Shown here in pieces: positions 42,439 through 50,709 of a stretch of DNA of 64,000 bases. A program made the translations under genes and the position numbers. The stretch lies in assembly GCA_947169105.1 (NCBI GenBank), contig CAMVOL010000010.1, positions 1 to 64,000 of the forward strand. Direction: 5' to 3'. Each line of letters opens with the position of its first letter. Position 1 is the stretch's first letter. The notes under the pieces are model-generated. The model did no database searches and was not told where the DNA came from. It saw only the letters and a list, made by a program, of their open reading frames with translations. The DNA comes from an uncultured Bacteroidales bacterium (GTDB taxonomy: Bacteria > Bacteroidota > Bacteroidia > Bacteroidales > WCHB1-69).

Positions 42439-42476
42439 GAAACGGCATCCGTTTCGTGCCACGGATGCCGTTTCTA
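42439..42476 (-). terminator. Strong terminator after the response regulator
   Basis: A perfect 15-bp inverted repeat, AGAAACGGCATCCGT/ACGGATGCCGTTTCT with an 8-base loop, 33 bp past the regulator stop; the minus-strand side continues GTTTTATTT. Confidence 0.85.
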
Positions 42477-42509
42477 TATTGTTTTCGGAAAAAATTTGAA
42501 AAAAAGGCG

Positions 42510-43265
42510 CTATTTCAGATTTTTCCTATAATTTTCAGACACAGGAATGGACTTCTGGAAGTCGCGTTTTAACTGACCTCTTTCATCCTTGAGACAGCCA
42601 CGCACGACCACCTCATCCTTTGACTCCGAAACGATGCGGTTCTTATTGACCATATAGGATTTATGAACACGTCTGAACAGGTTGTTGTATTGTACGTTCC
42701 ATCCCTCGATATCGGCAAAAGGAGTACGCGGGAGGGTAATGGGTTCATCCTCTGTAAAATAAATCATTTTGTCATTGCCCACATCCTTCTCTGCACTAAT
42801 CAGTACGATATTATTGACATTGATGGTTTTATGTAAGCCATCGGCTGTCTTTACTTTCATTTCCCCATTGCCCTTTTTCAACCGGGAGACATTTTCGCAA
42901 AAACGGAGAATCATCTTCCTGAATTTTTCCGGATCTGTCACCAACTCCTTGGGCATCGGTTGCGAGATTCCCGTCTTTTCTTCGAGCTCCACTATCTTAT
43001 TTAAATGTTTATCCGCAAAACTGCTGGTGAAAAGCACGGGCTTGCAAACCTCTTCTGCAATCAGCAACCCCGCCTTTGGAGAATCCATCTCAATATCCAA
43101 AATCAGGGCATCAATGTTCCGATCCTTCTCATACTGGTCAAAGAAATTATCATACGATGTGGCAGTGAACGCCACCTCTACGCAAGGTATTTCCTGTAAT
43201 AACTGACTAAATCTGTTCAATATCCGCAGGGTGTCGTCCGCAAGGGCAATACGTATCTTATTCAT
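42510..43265 (-). CDS. LytTR-type response regulator
   Basis: A 251-residue two-domain regulator. The receiver at 1-125 has the acidic pair Asp10-Asp11, phosphoacceptor Asp57 (LILDIEM) and Thr80 (LFTSS); the C-terminal LytTR DNA-binding domain covers about 140-250 (TADGLHKTINVNNIVLISAEKD, then FRRVHKSYMVNKNRI). LytTR proteins bind paired direct repeats, and such repeats stand upstream of the next transcript. It overlaps the sensor kinase gene by 8 bp, so the two are coupled. Confidence 0.92.
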   Translation of the reverse strand: MNKIRIALADDTLRILNRFSQLLQEIPCVEVAFTATSYDNFFDQYEKDRNIDALILDIEMDSPKAGLLIAEEVCKPVLFTSSFADKHLNKIVELEEKTGISQPMPKELVTDPEKFRKMILRFCENVSRLKKGNGEMKVKTADGLHKTINVNNIVLISAEKDVGNDKMIYFTEDEPITLPRTPFADIEGWNVQYNNLFRRVHKSYMVNKNRIVSESKDEVVVRGCLKDERGQLKRDFQKSIPVSENYRKNLK

Positions 43266-44247
43266 TGTCTATGAACTTTATTCGTAATATGGAATTGTAA
43301 TAAGGTTCAGTAATTTCGGATTTCAAGTCGTACTTAAACCCGCTTGCCCGTAAGCGATATTTCAGGTTTTCAAGCCCTTTCCCATGTTCTGAATTATCTA
43401 CTACAGTCTTTTTCGCCAACTTGTTTGTCATAGCAAACACAAGTTCATCATTCTGGAGTGAGATGTCAATTTTCAAGAAATCCGAAACACTCTTGTCTCC
43501 ATAACGGATAGCGTTTTCGAGCAAGTTAAGTGTAATTCCCGTCGGTAATGCGGGAGCATAATAATAATAGTTGCTCTGATCAATATTTTCCTCATTTATC
43601 AAATAATGATCCTGTGGCACACTATAGGCTTTCAGGAATTTTTTGAGCAACTCAATCTCCTGCCATAACGGGATTTGGGGATGATAAATCAGGTCTTCCA
43701 AAACATCGAAATAGCAACTCAGTTCATTTTCTATCTCTTCAATCTCTTCGGATGCATCACCGCTTACACTCAACGAGATATCATTTCGTATCTCATTTAA
43801 ATGCAGTTGTTTGTCAATCAAAAAATTGCGGATATTATGCCGCAAAAAATGCTGGTCGGCAGTAGTGGTTATAAGGACTGCATCCTCTTGCACAACTTTT
43901 TCAAGAACCGCCTTAATCTGTTCAAGTTCCGCATTCCGCGAGGAACTCAAGGCCGTCTGCTCCAAATACTGGTCAAGCAGCTTTCGTGCGTGCATATTCA
44001 TTTCCTTGCTTTTCGCCAATTCCACAACAAGATACTCATTTTCCTTCTGCAACTTACTGATAATCCCCATCTTGTCGTTATTTGCACTATCCAGATCCAA
44101 AAGTAAAGGATCTTTTTTTTGTTCTTCATTCGGGGAATGCTCGTTCTCCGGATGTTCTGGGGATTCATTGTCTTCATCCTTACCAAAAAGCCATCCGATT
44201 AAACTGAATAACAAGAAAACTCCTACAATAATAAGAAATGTAATCAT
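43258..44247 (-). CDS. Sensor histidine kinase, LytS-like, no periplasmic domain
   Basis: A 329-residue sensor with one N-terminal helix (MITFLIIVGVFLLFSLIGWL), an acidic stretch, a coiled coil at about 60-125 and a transmitter. The phosphoacceptor is most likely His137 in QHFLRHNIRNFL; the N-box is LNLLENAIRYG at 241-250 and the G-box GKGLENLKYRL at 289-299. There is no extracellular loop, so the signal is likely cytoplasmic or within the membrane. It lies 39 bp after ftcD but in lower-GC sequence, and shows no clear promoter of its own. Confidence 0.87.
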   Translation of the reverse strand: MITFLIIVGVFLLFSLIGWLFGKDEDNESPEHPENEHSPNEEQKKDPLLLDLDSANNDKMGIISKLQKENEYLVVELAKSKEMNMHARKLLDQYLEQTALSSSRNAELEQIKAVLEKVVQEDAVLITTTADQHFLRHNIRNFLIDKQLHLNEIRNDISLSVSGDASEEIEEIENELSCYFDVLEDLIYHPQIPLWQEIELLKKFLKAYSVPQDHYLINEENIDQSNYYYYAPALPTGITLNLLENAIRYGDKSVSDFLKIDISLQNDELVFAMTNKLAKKTVVDNSEHGKGLENLKYRLRASGFKYDLKSEITEPYYNSILRIKFIDNE

Positions 44248-44286
44248 CTTTTACAGAAAATTGAAGAGAGTATACAACGTCCAATA

Positions 44287-45981
44287 CTATCCCAGCTGTT
44301 TGTCAACTAGTTTGATCAGGCGGCTCTTGATACGGTTGGCACGAACCACATAGTCGTGGGCTTCGGCCACAATCTTGTTGGCAAACTCCTTGTCGTCCAG
44401 GGAGGAAGCGTTGATCTTCACATTGAGGTACGCGCCCGTGACGGCCGCTTCGGCACAAAGCACACCCACCGCGCCGTCGGTGACGGAGTTGGGATTGCCC
44501 TTCTTGATCATCAGCTCGCAGATTTCAAACACCTCGAAGGAACGCTGCACCGTGCGGAACGGCACCTCCGTAGCATACTTGGTGGCCTCCTGGATGGCCC
44601 GCTTGCGGGCGGCTTTCTCTTCGTCCGTACCCTTCGGCAAACCAAAGGCGTTCATGATCTTGTTGAAGGCGTTGGTGTCTTCGTCCACCAAGTGGATGAG
44701 CTCGTCTTTCAGACGTTGGCCCTTTTCGGCCACATCGGAGAAGTAGCGCCACTTGGCATCCCAGCCGGGTTTATGGGAGGAGAGGTTGGCGACCATCGTG
44801 CCGAGGGCGGCACCGAGCGAACCCATATAGGCAGCGATGGAACCGCCGCCAGGAGCCGGGCTTTCCGAAGCCGTCTCGTTGGCAAAGCCCTCACAGGTCA
44901 TATCGACCAGACGGTTTGCGGTCTTGTCGGCAATCATGTATTCAATGACTTTTTCCTCCGGATTGAACGGTTTGAGGTCGTCCAAGCCCATCGACTTGAT
45001 GGCGATCTTCATTTTTTCGGCCTCGTCGATACCGAGGGAGCGCTGCTGCTTGGCGAGGTAGTAGTCGGCGGCGTCGATGAGGACGGATTTCGGCACGAGG
45101 CCGACGATTTCGGTGCCGGTGACGCGGATGCCGCGGGCGGCGGCCTTCTTGCACACCTCCTCGAAAGCGACGTGCAGCGGAGTCTCACGGATGCTGGTGA
45201 TGTTCATCGAAACCTGTGCGATGCCGTACTCCTTGATGAACCAGCCGATGGCCTTCGTCCCCTTCAGGGTTCCGGGAATCATCACAGGATTGCCGTTGGC
45301 ATCCTTGACAATCTTGCCAGTGATGGGGTTGCCTTCGCGCTTCGGACGGCCCTTCTCGCGCACGTCGAAAGCGATGGCGTTGGCACGGCGGGTGGAAGTG
45401 GTATTGAGATTGTAGTTCACAGCGATGAGGAAGTCGCGGGCACCGATGGCACTGGCACCGCTCTTGGCCACACTTTCTGTGAACTTGTTGGGACCGAAGT
45501 CGGGCTTCCACTCCTTGGTGACGATACGCTCCTTCAGGGCTTCGTACTCACCCTGACGGCAGTTGGCAAGGTTGCGACGTTCCGGCTTGAAAGCAGAATT
45601 TTCGTAGCAGAAGACGGGAATGGAGAGTTCCTTGCCGACACGTTCCGCCAGCTTGCGGGCGTATTCAGCCGTCTCTTCCATCGTGATACCGGCGACGGGC
45701 ACGAGGGGGCACACGTCGGTGGCGCCGAAACGCGGGTGGTCGCCGTGGTGGTTGCGCATGTCGATGAGCTCCTGCGCCTTGCGGATGCCGCGGAAGGCGG
45801 CTTCCAGCACGTCGGCCGGCTCGCCCACGAAGGTGACGACCGTACGGTTGGTGGAGGCACCCGGATCCACATCCAGCAGCTTGATGCCCTCAACGGCTTC
45901 TATCTCGTTCGTGATTTGTTTGATGACTTCGAGGTTCCGCCCCTCGCTAAAATTCGGTACACATTCGATTAACTGTTTCAT
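44287..45981 (-). CDS. ftcD: Glutamate formimidoyltransferase / formimidotetrahydrofolate cyclodeaminase
   Basis: A 564-residue bifunctional enzyme. The N-terminal transferase half starts MKQLIECVPNFSEGRN and has ASTNRTVVTFVGEP and HHGDHPRFGATDVCPLVPV (active-site His near 82); the C-terminal cyclodeaminase half from about 360 has ESPAPGGGSIAAYMGSLGAALG. It passes the formimino group of N-formimino-glutamate to tetrahydrofolate, the last step of histidine breakdown, yielding glutamate and methenyl-THF. hutU is 2.6 kb away on the same strand; hutH and hutI are not in the window. Confidence 0.96.
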   Translation of the reverse strand: MKQLIECVPNFSEGRNLEVIKQITNEIEAVEGIKLLDVDPGASTNRTVVTFVGEPADVLEAAFRGIRKAQELIDMRNHHGDHPRFGATDVCPLVPVAGITMEETAEYARKLAERVGKELSIPVFCYENSAFKPERRNLANCRQGEYEALKERIVTKEWKPDFGPNKFTESVAKSGASAIGARDFLIAVNYNLNTTSTRRANAIAFDVREKGRPKREGNPITGKIVKDANGNPVMIPGTLKGTKAIGWFIKEYGIAQVSMNITSIRETPLHVAFEEVCKKAAARGIRVTGTEIVGLVPKSVLIDAADYYLAKQQRSLGIDEAEKMKIAIKSMGLDDLKPFNPEEKVIEYMIADKTANRLVDMTCEGFANETASESPAPGGGSIAAYMGSLGAALGTMVANLSSHKPGWDAKWRYFSDVAEKGQRLKDELIHLVDEDTNAFNKIMNAFGLPKGTDEEKAARKRAIQEATKYATEVPFRTVQRSFEVFEICELMIKKGNPNSVTDGAVGVLCAEAAVTGAYLNVKINASSLDDKEFANKIVAEAHDYVVRANRIKSRLIKLVDKQLG

Positions 45982-45998
45982 TATGATAGTTTTATATA

Positions 45999-47765
45999 TT
46001 ATTCAAACAACTTTTCAATTTTATCAGCGAATTTCTCCCCGATGAACTTCCGCTTGAGCTTGAGAGTGGCGGTGAGCTCGCCCGTCGGCACGCCCCACTC
46101 GTAGTCGATGAGGGCGAACCGCATCACACGCTCCGTCTCACCGAGCTGGGCGTTGCAGCGGTCCTGTATTTTCTTATATTTTTTCAGAACGTCAGGATGC
46201 TTGATCATCTCCTCGTTGGTGGTGTAATGGATGCCCTTGCGGGTACACCACGAGCGGAGGTCCGAGAAGTTGGGGACAATGAGCGCCGCCGCAAACTTCT
46301 TGTTCTCGCCCACCACCATGATGTTGTCGATGAGGGAGTCCTCCATGAACTTTCCCTCCACGAGTGTGGGGACGACGTACTTGCCGAAGGCCGTCTTGAA
46401 CATCTCCTTTTTACGTCCAGTGATGCGCAGCTGCCCTTCGGGTTCGAACGCCCCGATGTCACCCGTATGGAGCCACCCATCCTCGTCGATGGTCTCGCGA
46501 GTGATGTCGTCGGCCTTGTAGTAGCCCGGGGTGACACAGTGCCCGCGGGTGAGGATTTCGCCATCGTCGGCCAGCTTGACCTCGATGCCGGGCAGCGGCT
46601 GTCCCACCGTACCGAACTTGAACCCTTTCTTGAAGAAGCTGCCGACTGCTATGACGGGGGAGGTCTCCGTCATGCCGTATCCTTCGAGCACGGTGATACC
46701 CATCGCCCAGAAGATGCGGCAGAGGCGCGTCTGCATGGCGGCGCCACCTGAGACGATTACTTCCAGACGGCCGCCGAGGGCTTCGTACCACTTGTTGAGT
46801 ACGAGGGCGCGGGCGCGCTTCAGCTGGCGGCGGTAGCGTTTGCTCTGCTCCGGCTCCAGCTCGTAGTTGCTGGCCACCTCGTCGGCCCAGAAGAAGAGTT
46901 TCTTCTTCACCTTGGGCATCTTGCGGCCCGTGGCGATGATGCGGTCATAGAACTTCTCCAGCAGGCGCGGCACCGTCGTGAAGATGGTGGGCTTGATTTC
47001 GCGCAGGTTGTCGGCAATCGTGCCTAAACTTTCGGCATAATAGATGGGAATGCCGAGGTACTGCCACGCGTAGTTCATCATACGTTCGTAGATGTGGCAC
47101 AGTGGCAAGTAGCTCAGCACGCGGGTTTGCGGATGTACAGGCACAATAGGCAGGATGGCCTTGAAGTTACTGATGATATTGCGGTGGGTGAGCTGCACGC
47201 CCTTCATCGTACCAGTGGTGCCCGACGTGTAAATCATGGTCATCACGTCGTCGGGGGAGATGCGGTCCCGTATCTCCTTGAGGTACTGCGGGCTCGGGTT
47301 GGCCGCACCGATTTCAATGACTTCGTTCAGGTGGTGATAACCACGGAGATTTCGGAAGGTATAGACGTTGTCCTTCAGGTTCGGGATCTCGGCGATGAGG
47401 TTCTCGATTTTGCGCAGCACGTCCCAGCCGGAGACGAAAACCATTTTCACGTCAGCGTGATGCAGGATGTACTTGTAGTCGCTTTCGCTGATGGTGGGAT
47501 AGATTGGCACATGGATGGCGCCCAGCTGGATGATGGCCATGTCCAAGAAGTTCCATTCGGGCCGGCCCGCACTGATAGAGGCGATCTTGTCGCCCTTCTT
47601 CACCCCCAACTGCATCAACCCGTAGCTGATGTTATTGACGATGTTCACGTACTGGGTGGTGCTATAATGCTTCCAAACACCATTTTCCTTTCCACAAAGG
47701 GCGTCATCCCTTTGCAGATGGATGGCATAATGTGGAAGAATGTCAAATATACGGGTTACTTCCAT
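45999..47765 (-). CDS. Long-chain acyl-CoA synthetase (AMP-forming)
   Basis: A 588-residue ANL-superfamily adenylating enzyme. The P-loop MTMIYTSGTTGTMKGVQLTH is near 175-195, the YGMTETSP motif near 360, and DGWLHTGDIG followed by RITGRKKEMFKTAFGKYV near 435-460. It activates fatty acids to acyl-CoA via acyl-AMP. Its stop lies 17 bp before the ftcD start. It does not belong to the histidine pathway, so the placement looks incidental. Chain-length preference cannot be told. Confidence 0.93.
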   Translation of the reverse strand: MEVTRIFDILPHYAIHLQRDDALCGKENGVWKHYSTTQYVNIVNNISYGLMQLGVKKGDKIASISAGRPEWNFLDMAIIQLGAIHVPIYPTISESDYKYILHHADVKMVFVSGWDVLRKIENLIAEIPNLKDNVYTFRNLRGYHHLNEVIEIGAANPSPQYLKEIRDRISPDDVMTMIYTSGTTGTMKGVQLTHRNIISNFKAILPIVPVHPQTRVLSYLPLCHIYERMMNYAWQYLGIPIYYAESLGTIADNLREIKPTIFTTVPRLLEKFYDRIIATGRKMPKVKKKLFFWADEVASNYELEPEQSKRYRRQLKRARALVLNKWYEALGGRLEVIVSGGAAMQTRLCRIFWAMGITVLEGYGMTETSPVIAVGSFFKKGFKFGTVGQPLPGIEVKLADDGEILTRGHCVTPGYYKADDITRETIDEDGWLHTGDIGAFEPEGQLRITGRKKEMFKTAFGKYVVPTLVEGKFMEDSLIDNIMVVGENKKFAAALIVPNFSDLRSWCTRKGIHYTTNEEMIKHPDVLKKYKKIQDRCNAQLGETERVMRFALIDYEWGVPTGELTATLKLKRKFIGEKFADKIEKLFE

Positions 47766-47788
47766 TCCGAAAAGAAATTATCAAAGAA

Positions 47789-48505
47789 TTACTTTACTAT
47801 CAGTTTCTTGGTGGAGATAATTCTGCTGCCGGACTCAATGGAGTAAAAGTAGATGCCCGCATCAAGACCGGAAACATCCATACTCACTTTCCCGGAGGTG
47901 CCGGCGATCGGACGTTCGGCCACCTTGCTGCCGACAAGGTTGGTGATGACCAAGCTGGCATCACTACCTGTGCTTAAACCCGACAGGTCGTAGGCGACCG
48001 TCACACTGGTGGTGGCGGGGTTCGGATAGGCGGTGAGACTGTTCACTCGGACAACAGCCTCCTCAATGCCAGTGGGATCATAGATGTAGTTGACCGTCAC
48101 GGAATCCTTGAAACTGCCGGAGGTAAACACATATTTCACTGTAGTGGTGCCAGCCATACCACTGGGATTGTACAGCAGATGGAATGAGCGTCCGTCGGAA
48201 CTCTCGCCCGGCAGAAGAATCAGAGGTTCGGTTGAAGCTGTGACATCCGGCTCACTGCACTCTCCAATACAGAAAGTGTTGTAAGAGCCCTCCACTTCCG
48301 CAAGGACATGCTTGACCAGATAGATGGTATCAACCTCTTGGGAATTGTTCGTAAGCACAAGAACCAACTCGTTGTCATCGTCAGGTGATTCTGCTATAAA
48401 GTCCAATGATTCACCCACTTGTTCCCCTCTATAGGAGATTTGAAAACTCTGGGCATAGACAGCTATAACTGCTGAAAACAATATGAAAGCAACAATTTTT
48501 TTCAT
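47789..48505 (-). CDS. Small T9SS-exported protein
   Basis: A 238-residue protein: signal peptide MKKIVAFILFSAVIAVYAQ, one beta-sandwich-like domain (GESLDFIAESPDDDNELVLVL; EVEGSYNTFCIGECSEPDV) with two Cys, and a type A T9SS sorting domain (LTAYPNPATTSVTVAYDLSG; GIYFYSIESG; KKLIVK). It should be displayed on the surface. It has its own promoter at 48532-48539. The 23-bp gap to the acyl-CoA synthetase gene allows read-through. Confidence 0.87.
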   Translation of the reverse strand: MKKIVAFILFSAVIAVYAQSFQISYRGEQVGESLDFIAESPDDDNELVLVLTNNSQEVDTIYLVKHVLAEVEGSYNTFCIGECSEPDVTASTEPLILLPGESSDGRSFHLLYNPSGMAGTTTVKYVFTSGSFKDSVTVNYIYDPTGIEEAVVRVNSLTAYPNPATTSVTVAYDLSGLSTGSDASLVITNLVGSKVAERPIAGTSGKVSMDVSGLDAGIYFYSIESGSRIISTKKLIVK

Positions 48506-48531
48506 TTTTCTATTGGTTTGAAAATGGGATG

Positions 48532-48539
48532 CAAAAATA
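48532..48539 (-). promoter_or_regulatory. -7 promoter element for the small T9SS gene
   Basis: CAAAAATA is TATTTTTG on the minus strand, 27 nt before the ATG at 48505. Confidence 0.65.
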
Positions 48540-48556
48540 CAATAAAATACGTCCTT

Positions 48557-50557
48557 TTATTTCACACTCTCTATAATATTGTCATCCACGAGGTTGGGAA
48601 GGGTGACTTTCAGTTCCGGACAGATGGCCATCGCACGCTTGATGGCGAACATGGCGCCTTCGTTGCGGGCCCAGCTGCGGCGCGAAATGCCATTGTTGAC
48701 ATCCCAGTGGAGCATCATCCTGAGCCGGCGGTCGCACTCGGCACTGCCGTCCAGCACCATGCCGAAGCCGCCGTTCATCACCTCACCCCAGCCGACACCG
48801 CCGCCGTTGTGGATGCTCACCCACGTGGCACCCCGGAAGCTGTCGCCGATGACGTTCTGCACCGCCATGTCGGCACAGCGGTTGCTACCGTCGTAGATGT
48901 TGCTGGTTTCACGGAACGGGCTGTCGGTGCCGCTCACATCGTGGTGGTCACGGCCGAGCACGATGGGCGCGCTGATCTCGCCCTTGCGGATGGCCTCGTT
49001 GAAACGGGCGGCAATCTTCGTACGCCCCTCACAATCAGCATAGAGGATACGGGCCTGGCTGCCCACCACCAAGTGGTTCTCCTTGGCACCCTTGATCCAC
49101 TGGATGTTGTCGTGCATCTGCTGCTGTATTTCGGCGGGTGCCGTAGCAGCGATTTCCGCCAACACCTCCATCGCGATATGGTCGCTCTTGTCGAGGTCTT
49201 CGGGCTTGCCGCTGGTGCACACCCAACGGAACGGACCGAAACCGTAGTCGAAACACATCGGTCCCATAATATCCTGAACATAAGATGGATAGCGGAAGGC
49301 TGTCTTGTCATCGTTCCAGATGTCGGCACCGGCGCGGCTGCTTTCCAACAGGAAGGCATTGCCATAGTCGAAGAAATACATCCCCTTGGCCGTCAGCTTG
49401 TTGATGGCAGCCACATGACGGCGCAAACTCTCCTGCACGGCCGCCTTGAACTTTTCGGGTTCTTCCGCCATCATCACCTTGGCATCCTCGAAGGAGATCC
49501 CCACGGGATAGTAACCGCCCGCCCACGGGTTGTGGAGCGAGGTCTGGTCACTTCCGAGATCGACCTGGATGTTATTGGCGGCGCAGTACTCCCAAAGATC
49601 AACCACATTGCCCTGATAGGCGAAGGAGCGGGCGATCTTCTTGGCGCGGGCTTCGTTCACGGCGGCGAACAGCTCGTCGAGGTTTTCGTGAACTTCGTCC
49701 ACCCAACCTTGGGTATAGCGCTTCTGCGTAGCGCTCGGGTTGATTTCGGCGGTGATGGAGACCACCCCGGCGATGTCACCGGCTTTGGGCTGGGCTCCGC
49801 TCATGCCGCCGAGGCCGGCGGTGACGAACAGCTTGCCGGCGGTGCCGCCACCGAGCTTGCGGGCGGCGTTCAGCACCGTGATGGTGGTGCCGTGCACAAT
49901 GCCCTGCGGTCCAATGTACATATAACTGCCGGCGGTCATCTGGCCGTACTGCGTCACACCGAGGGCGTTGTAGCGCTCCCAGTCGTCGGGCTTGCTGTAG
50001 TTGGGGATCATCATACCGTTGGTGACGACCACGCGCGGAGCATCCTTGTGCGACGGGAACAGTCCCAGCGGGTGACCGGAGTACATCACGAGGGTTTGCT
50101 CATCGGTCATCTCCGACAGATACTTCATCACGAGGCGGTATTGTGCCCAGTTCTGAAAGACGGCGCCGTTGCCGCCGTAGGTAATCAGTTCGTGCGGGTG
50201 CTGGGCGACGGCGGGATCCAGATTGTTCTGAATCATCAGCATGATAGCTGCGGCCTGCCGGCACTTGGCGGGGTACTGGTCGATGGGGCGGGCGTACATC
50301 TCGTAGTCGGGACGGTAGCGGTACATATAGATGCGGCCGTATTTGTGCAGTTCCTCCATAAATTCCGGCGCGAGGGCGGCGTGGAGGGAGGGGTCGAAGT
50401 AGCGGAGCGCGTTGCGCAGGGCCAGCTTCTTCTCTGCGGGAGTCAGAATATCCTTGCGCTTCGGGGCGTGATTGACAGTCGTGTCATACGGTTTCAAAGC
50501 GGGCAGTTTTGAAGGGATGCCCTGCATAATGTCTTGTTGAAAATCCTGTAAAGTCAT
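48557..50557 (-). CDS. hutU: Urocanate hydratase
   Basis: A 666-residue urocanase, the longer form found in Bacteroidetes. It hydrates urocanate to imidazolonepropionate using tightly bound NAD+. TYGGNGAVFQNWAQYRLVMKY near 165, GLGGMSGAQPKAGDIAG near 265 (NAD-binding), and IHNGGGVGWGEVMNGGFGMV near 585 are diagnostic. A TATCTTTG promoter lies just upstream. With ftcD it covers steps two and four of histidine degradation, the two genes being separated by unrelated ones. Confidence 0.96.
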   Translation of the reverse strand: MTLQDFQQDIMQGIPSKLPALKPYDTTVNHAPKRKDILTPAEKKLALRNALRYFDPSLHAALAPEFMEELHKYGRIYMYRYRPDYEMYARPIDQYPAKCRQAAAIMLMIQNNLDPAVAQHPHELITYGGNGAVFQNWAQYRLVMKYLSEMTDEQTLVMYSGHPLGLFPSHKDAPRVVVTNGMMIPNYSKPDDWERYNALGVTQYGQMTAGSYMYIGPQGIVHGTTITVLNAARKLGGGTAGKLFVTAGLGGMSGAQPKAGDIAGVVSITAEINPSATQKRYTQGWVDEVHENLDELFAAVNEARAKKIARSFAYQGNVVDLWEYCAANNIQVDLGSDQTSLHNPWAGGYYPVGISFEDAKVMMAEEPEKFKAAVQESLRRHVAAINKLTAKGMYFFDYGNAFLLESSRAGADIWNDDKTAFRYPSYVQDIMGPMCFDYGFGPFRWVCTSGKPEDLDKSDHIAMEVLAEIAATAPAEIQQQMHDNIQWIKGAKENHLVVGSQARILYADCEGRTKIAARFNEAIRKGEISAPIVLGRDHHDVSGTDSPFRETSNIYDGSNRCADMAVQNVIGDSFRGATWVSIHNGGGVGWGEVMNGGFGMVLDGSAECDRRLRMMLHWDVNNGISRRSWARNEGAMFAIKRAMAICPELKVTLPNLVDDNIIESVK

Positions 50558-50592
50558 ATATACAATATTTTAATATTACCACAAAAGGGCTG

Positions 50593-50600
50593 CAAAGATA
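50593..50600 (-). promoter_or_regulatory. -7 promoter element for hutU
   Basis: CAAAGATA is TATCTTTG on the minus strand, 36 nt before the ATG at 50557. The CAAGTT repeat begins directly upstream, filling the -33 region. Confidence 0.65.
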
Positions 50601-50601
50601 C

Positions 50602-50692
50602 AAATTAGTTCATCAAGTTCATCAAGTTTGTAAAGTTAAAAGTAGGGACGCATTGCATGTGTCCGAAATAAATTGCATGCGTCCGAAATAGG
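50602..50692. repeat. CAAGTT repeat plus hairpin-forming GGACGCATTGCATGTGTCC
   Basis: AGTTCATCAAGTTCATCAAGTTTGTAAAGTT is followed by AGTAGGGACGCATTGCATGTGTCC and a second tandem copy of the TTGCATGYGTCCGAAATA part. The same order, repeat then a GTAGRGACRC palindrome, occurs at 53978-54043. Confidence 0.7.
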
Positions 50693-50709
50693 AGACCTTC
50701 CCCACCCGC

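Larger units (their letters stand above)
42222..42509. other. Control region between the response regulator and the microprotein
   Basis: This 288-bp gap holds, in transcription order on the minus strand, the regulator's terminator, four TTCATTG-type repeats, a -7 element and the Shine-Dalgarno of the microprotein. Overlapping track ORFs (42215-42448, 42274-42462) are judged spurious. Confidence 0.6.

Noticed and set aside
42215-42462. 77- and 62-codon ORFs over the microprotein control region
   Set aside because: They overlap the terminator, repeats and promoter and have Cys/Phe-rich random-like translations; the 32-codon frame has the Shine-Dalgarno.
46441-46460. GGTTCGAAC string resembling a tRNA T-loop
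   Set aside because: It lies within the acyl-CoA synthetase coding sequence and has no surrounding cloverleaf; no tRNA was found in the window.
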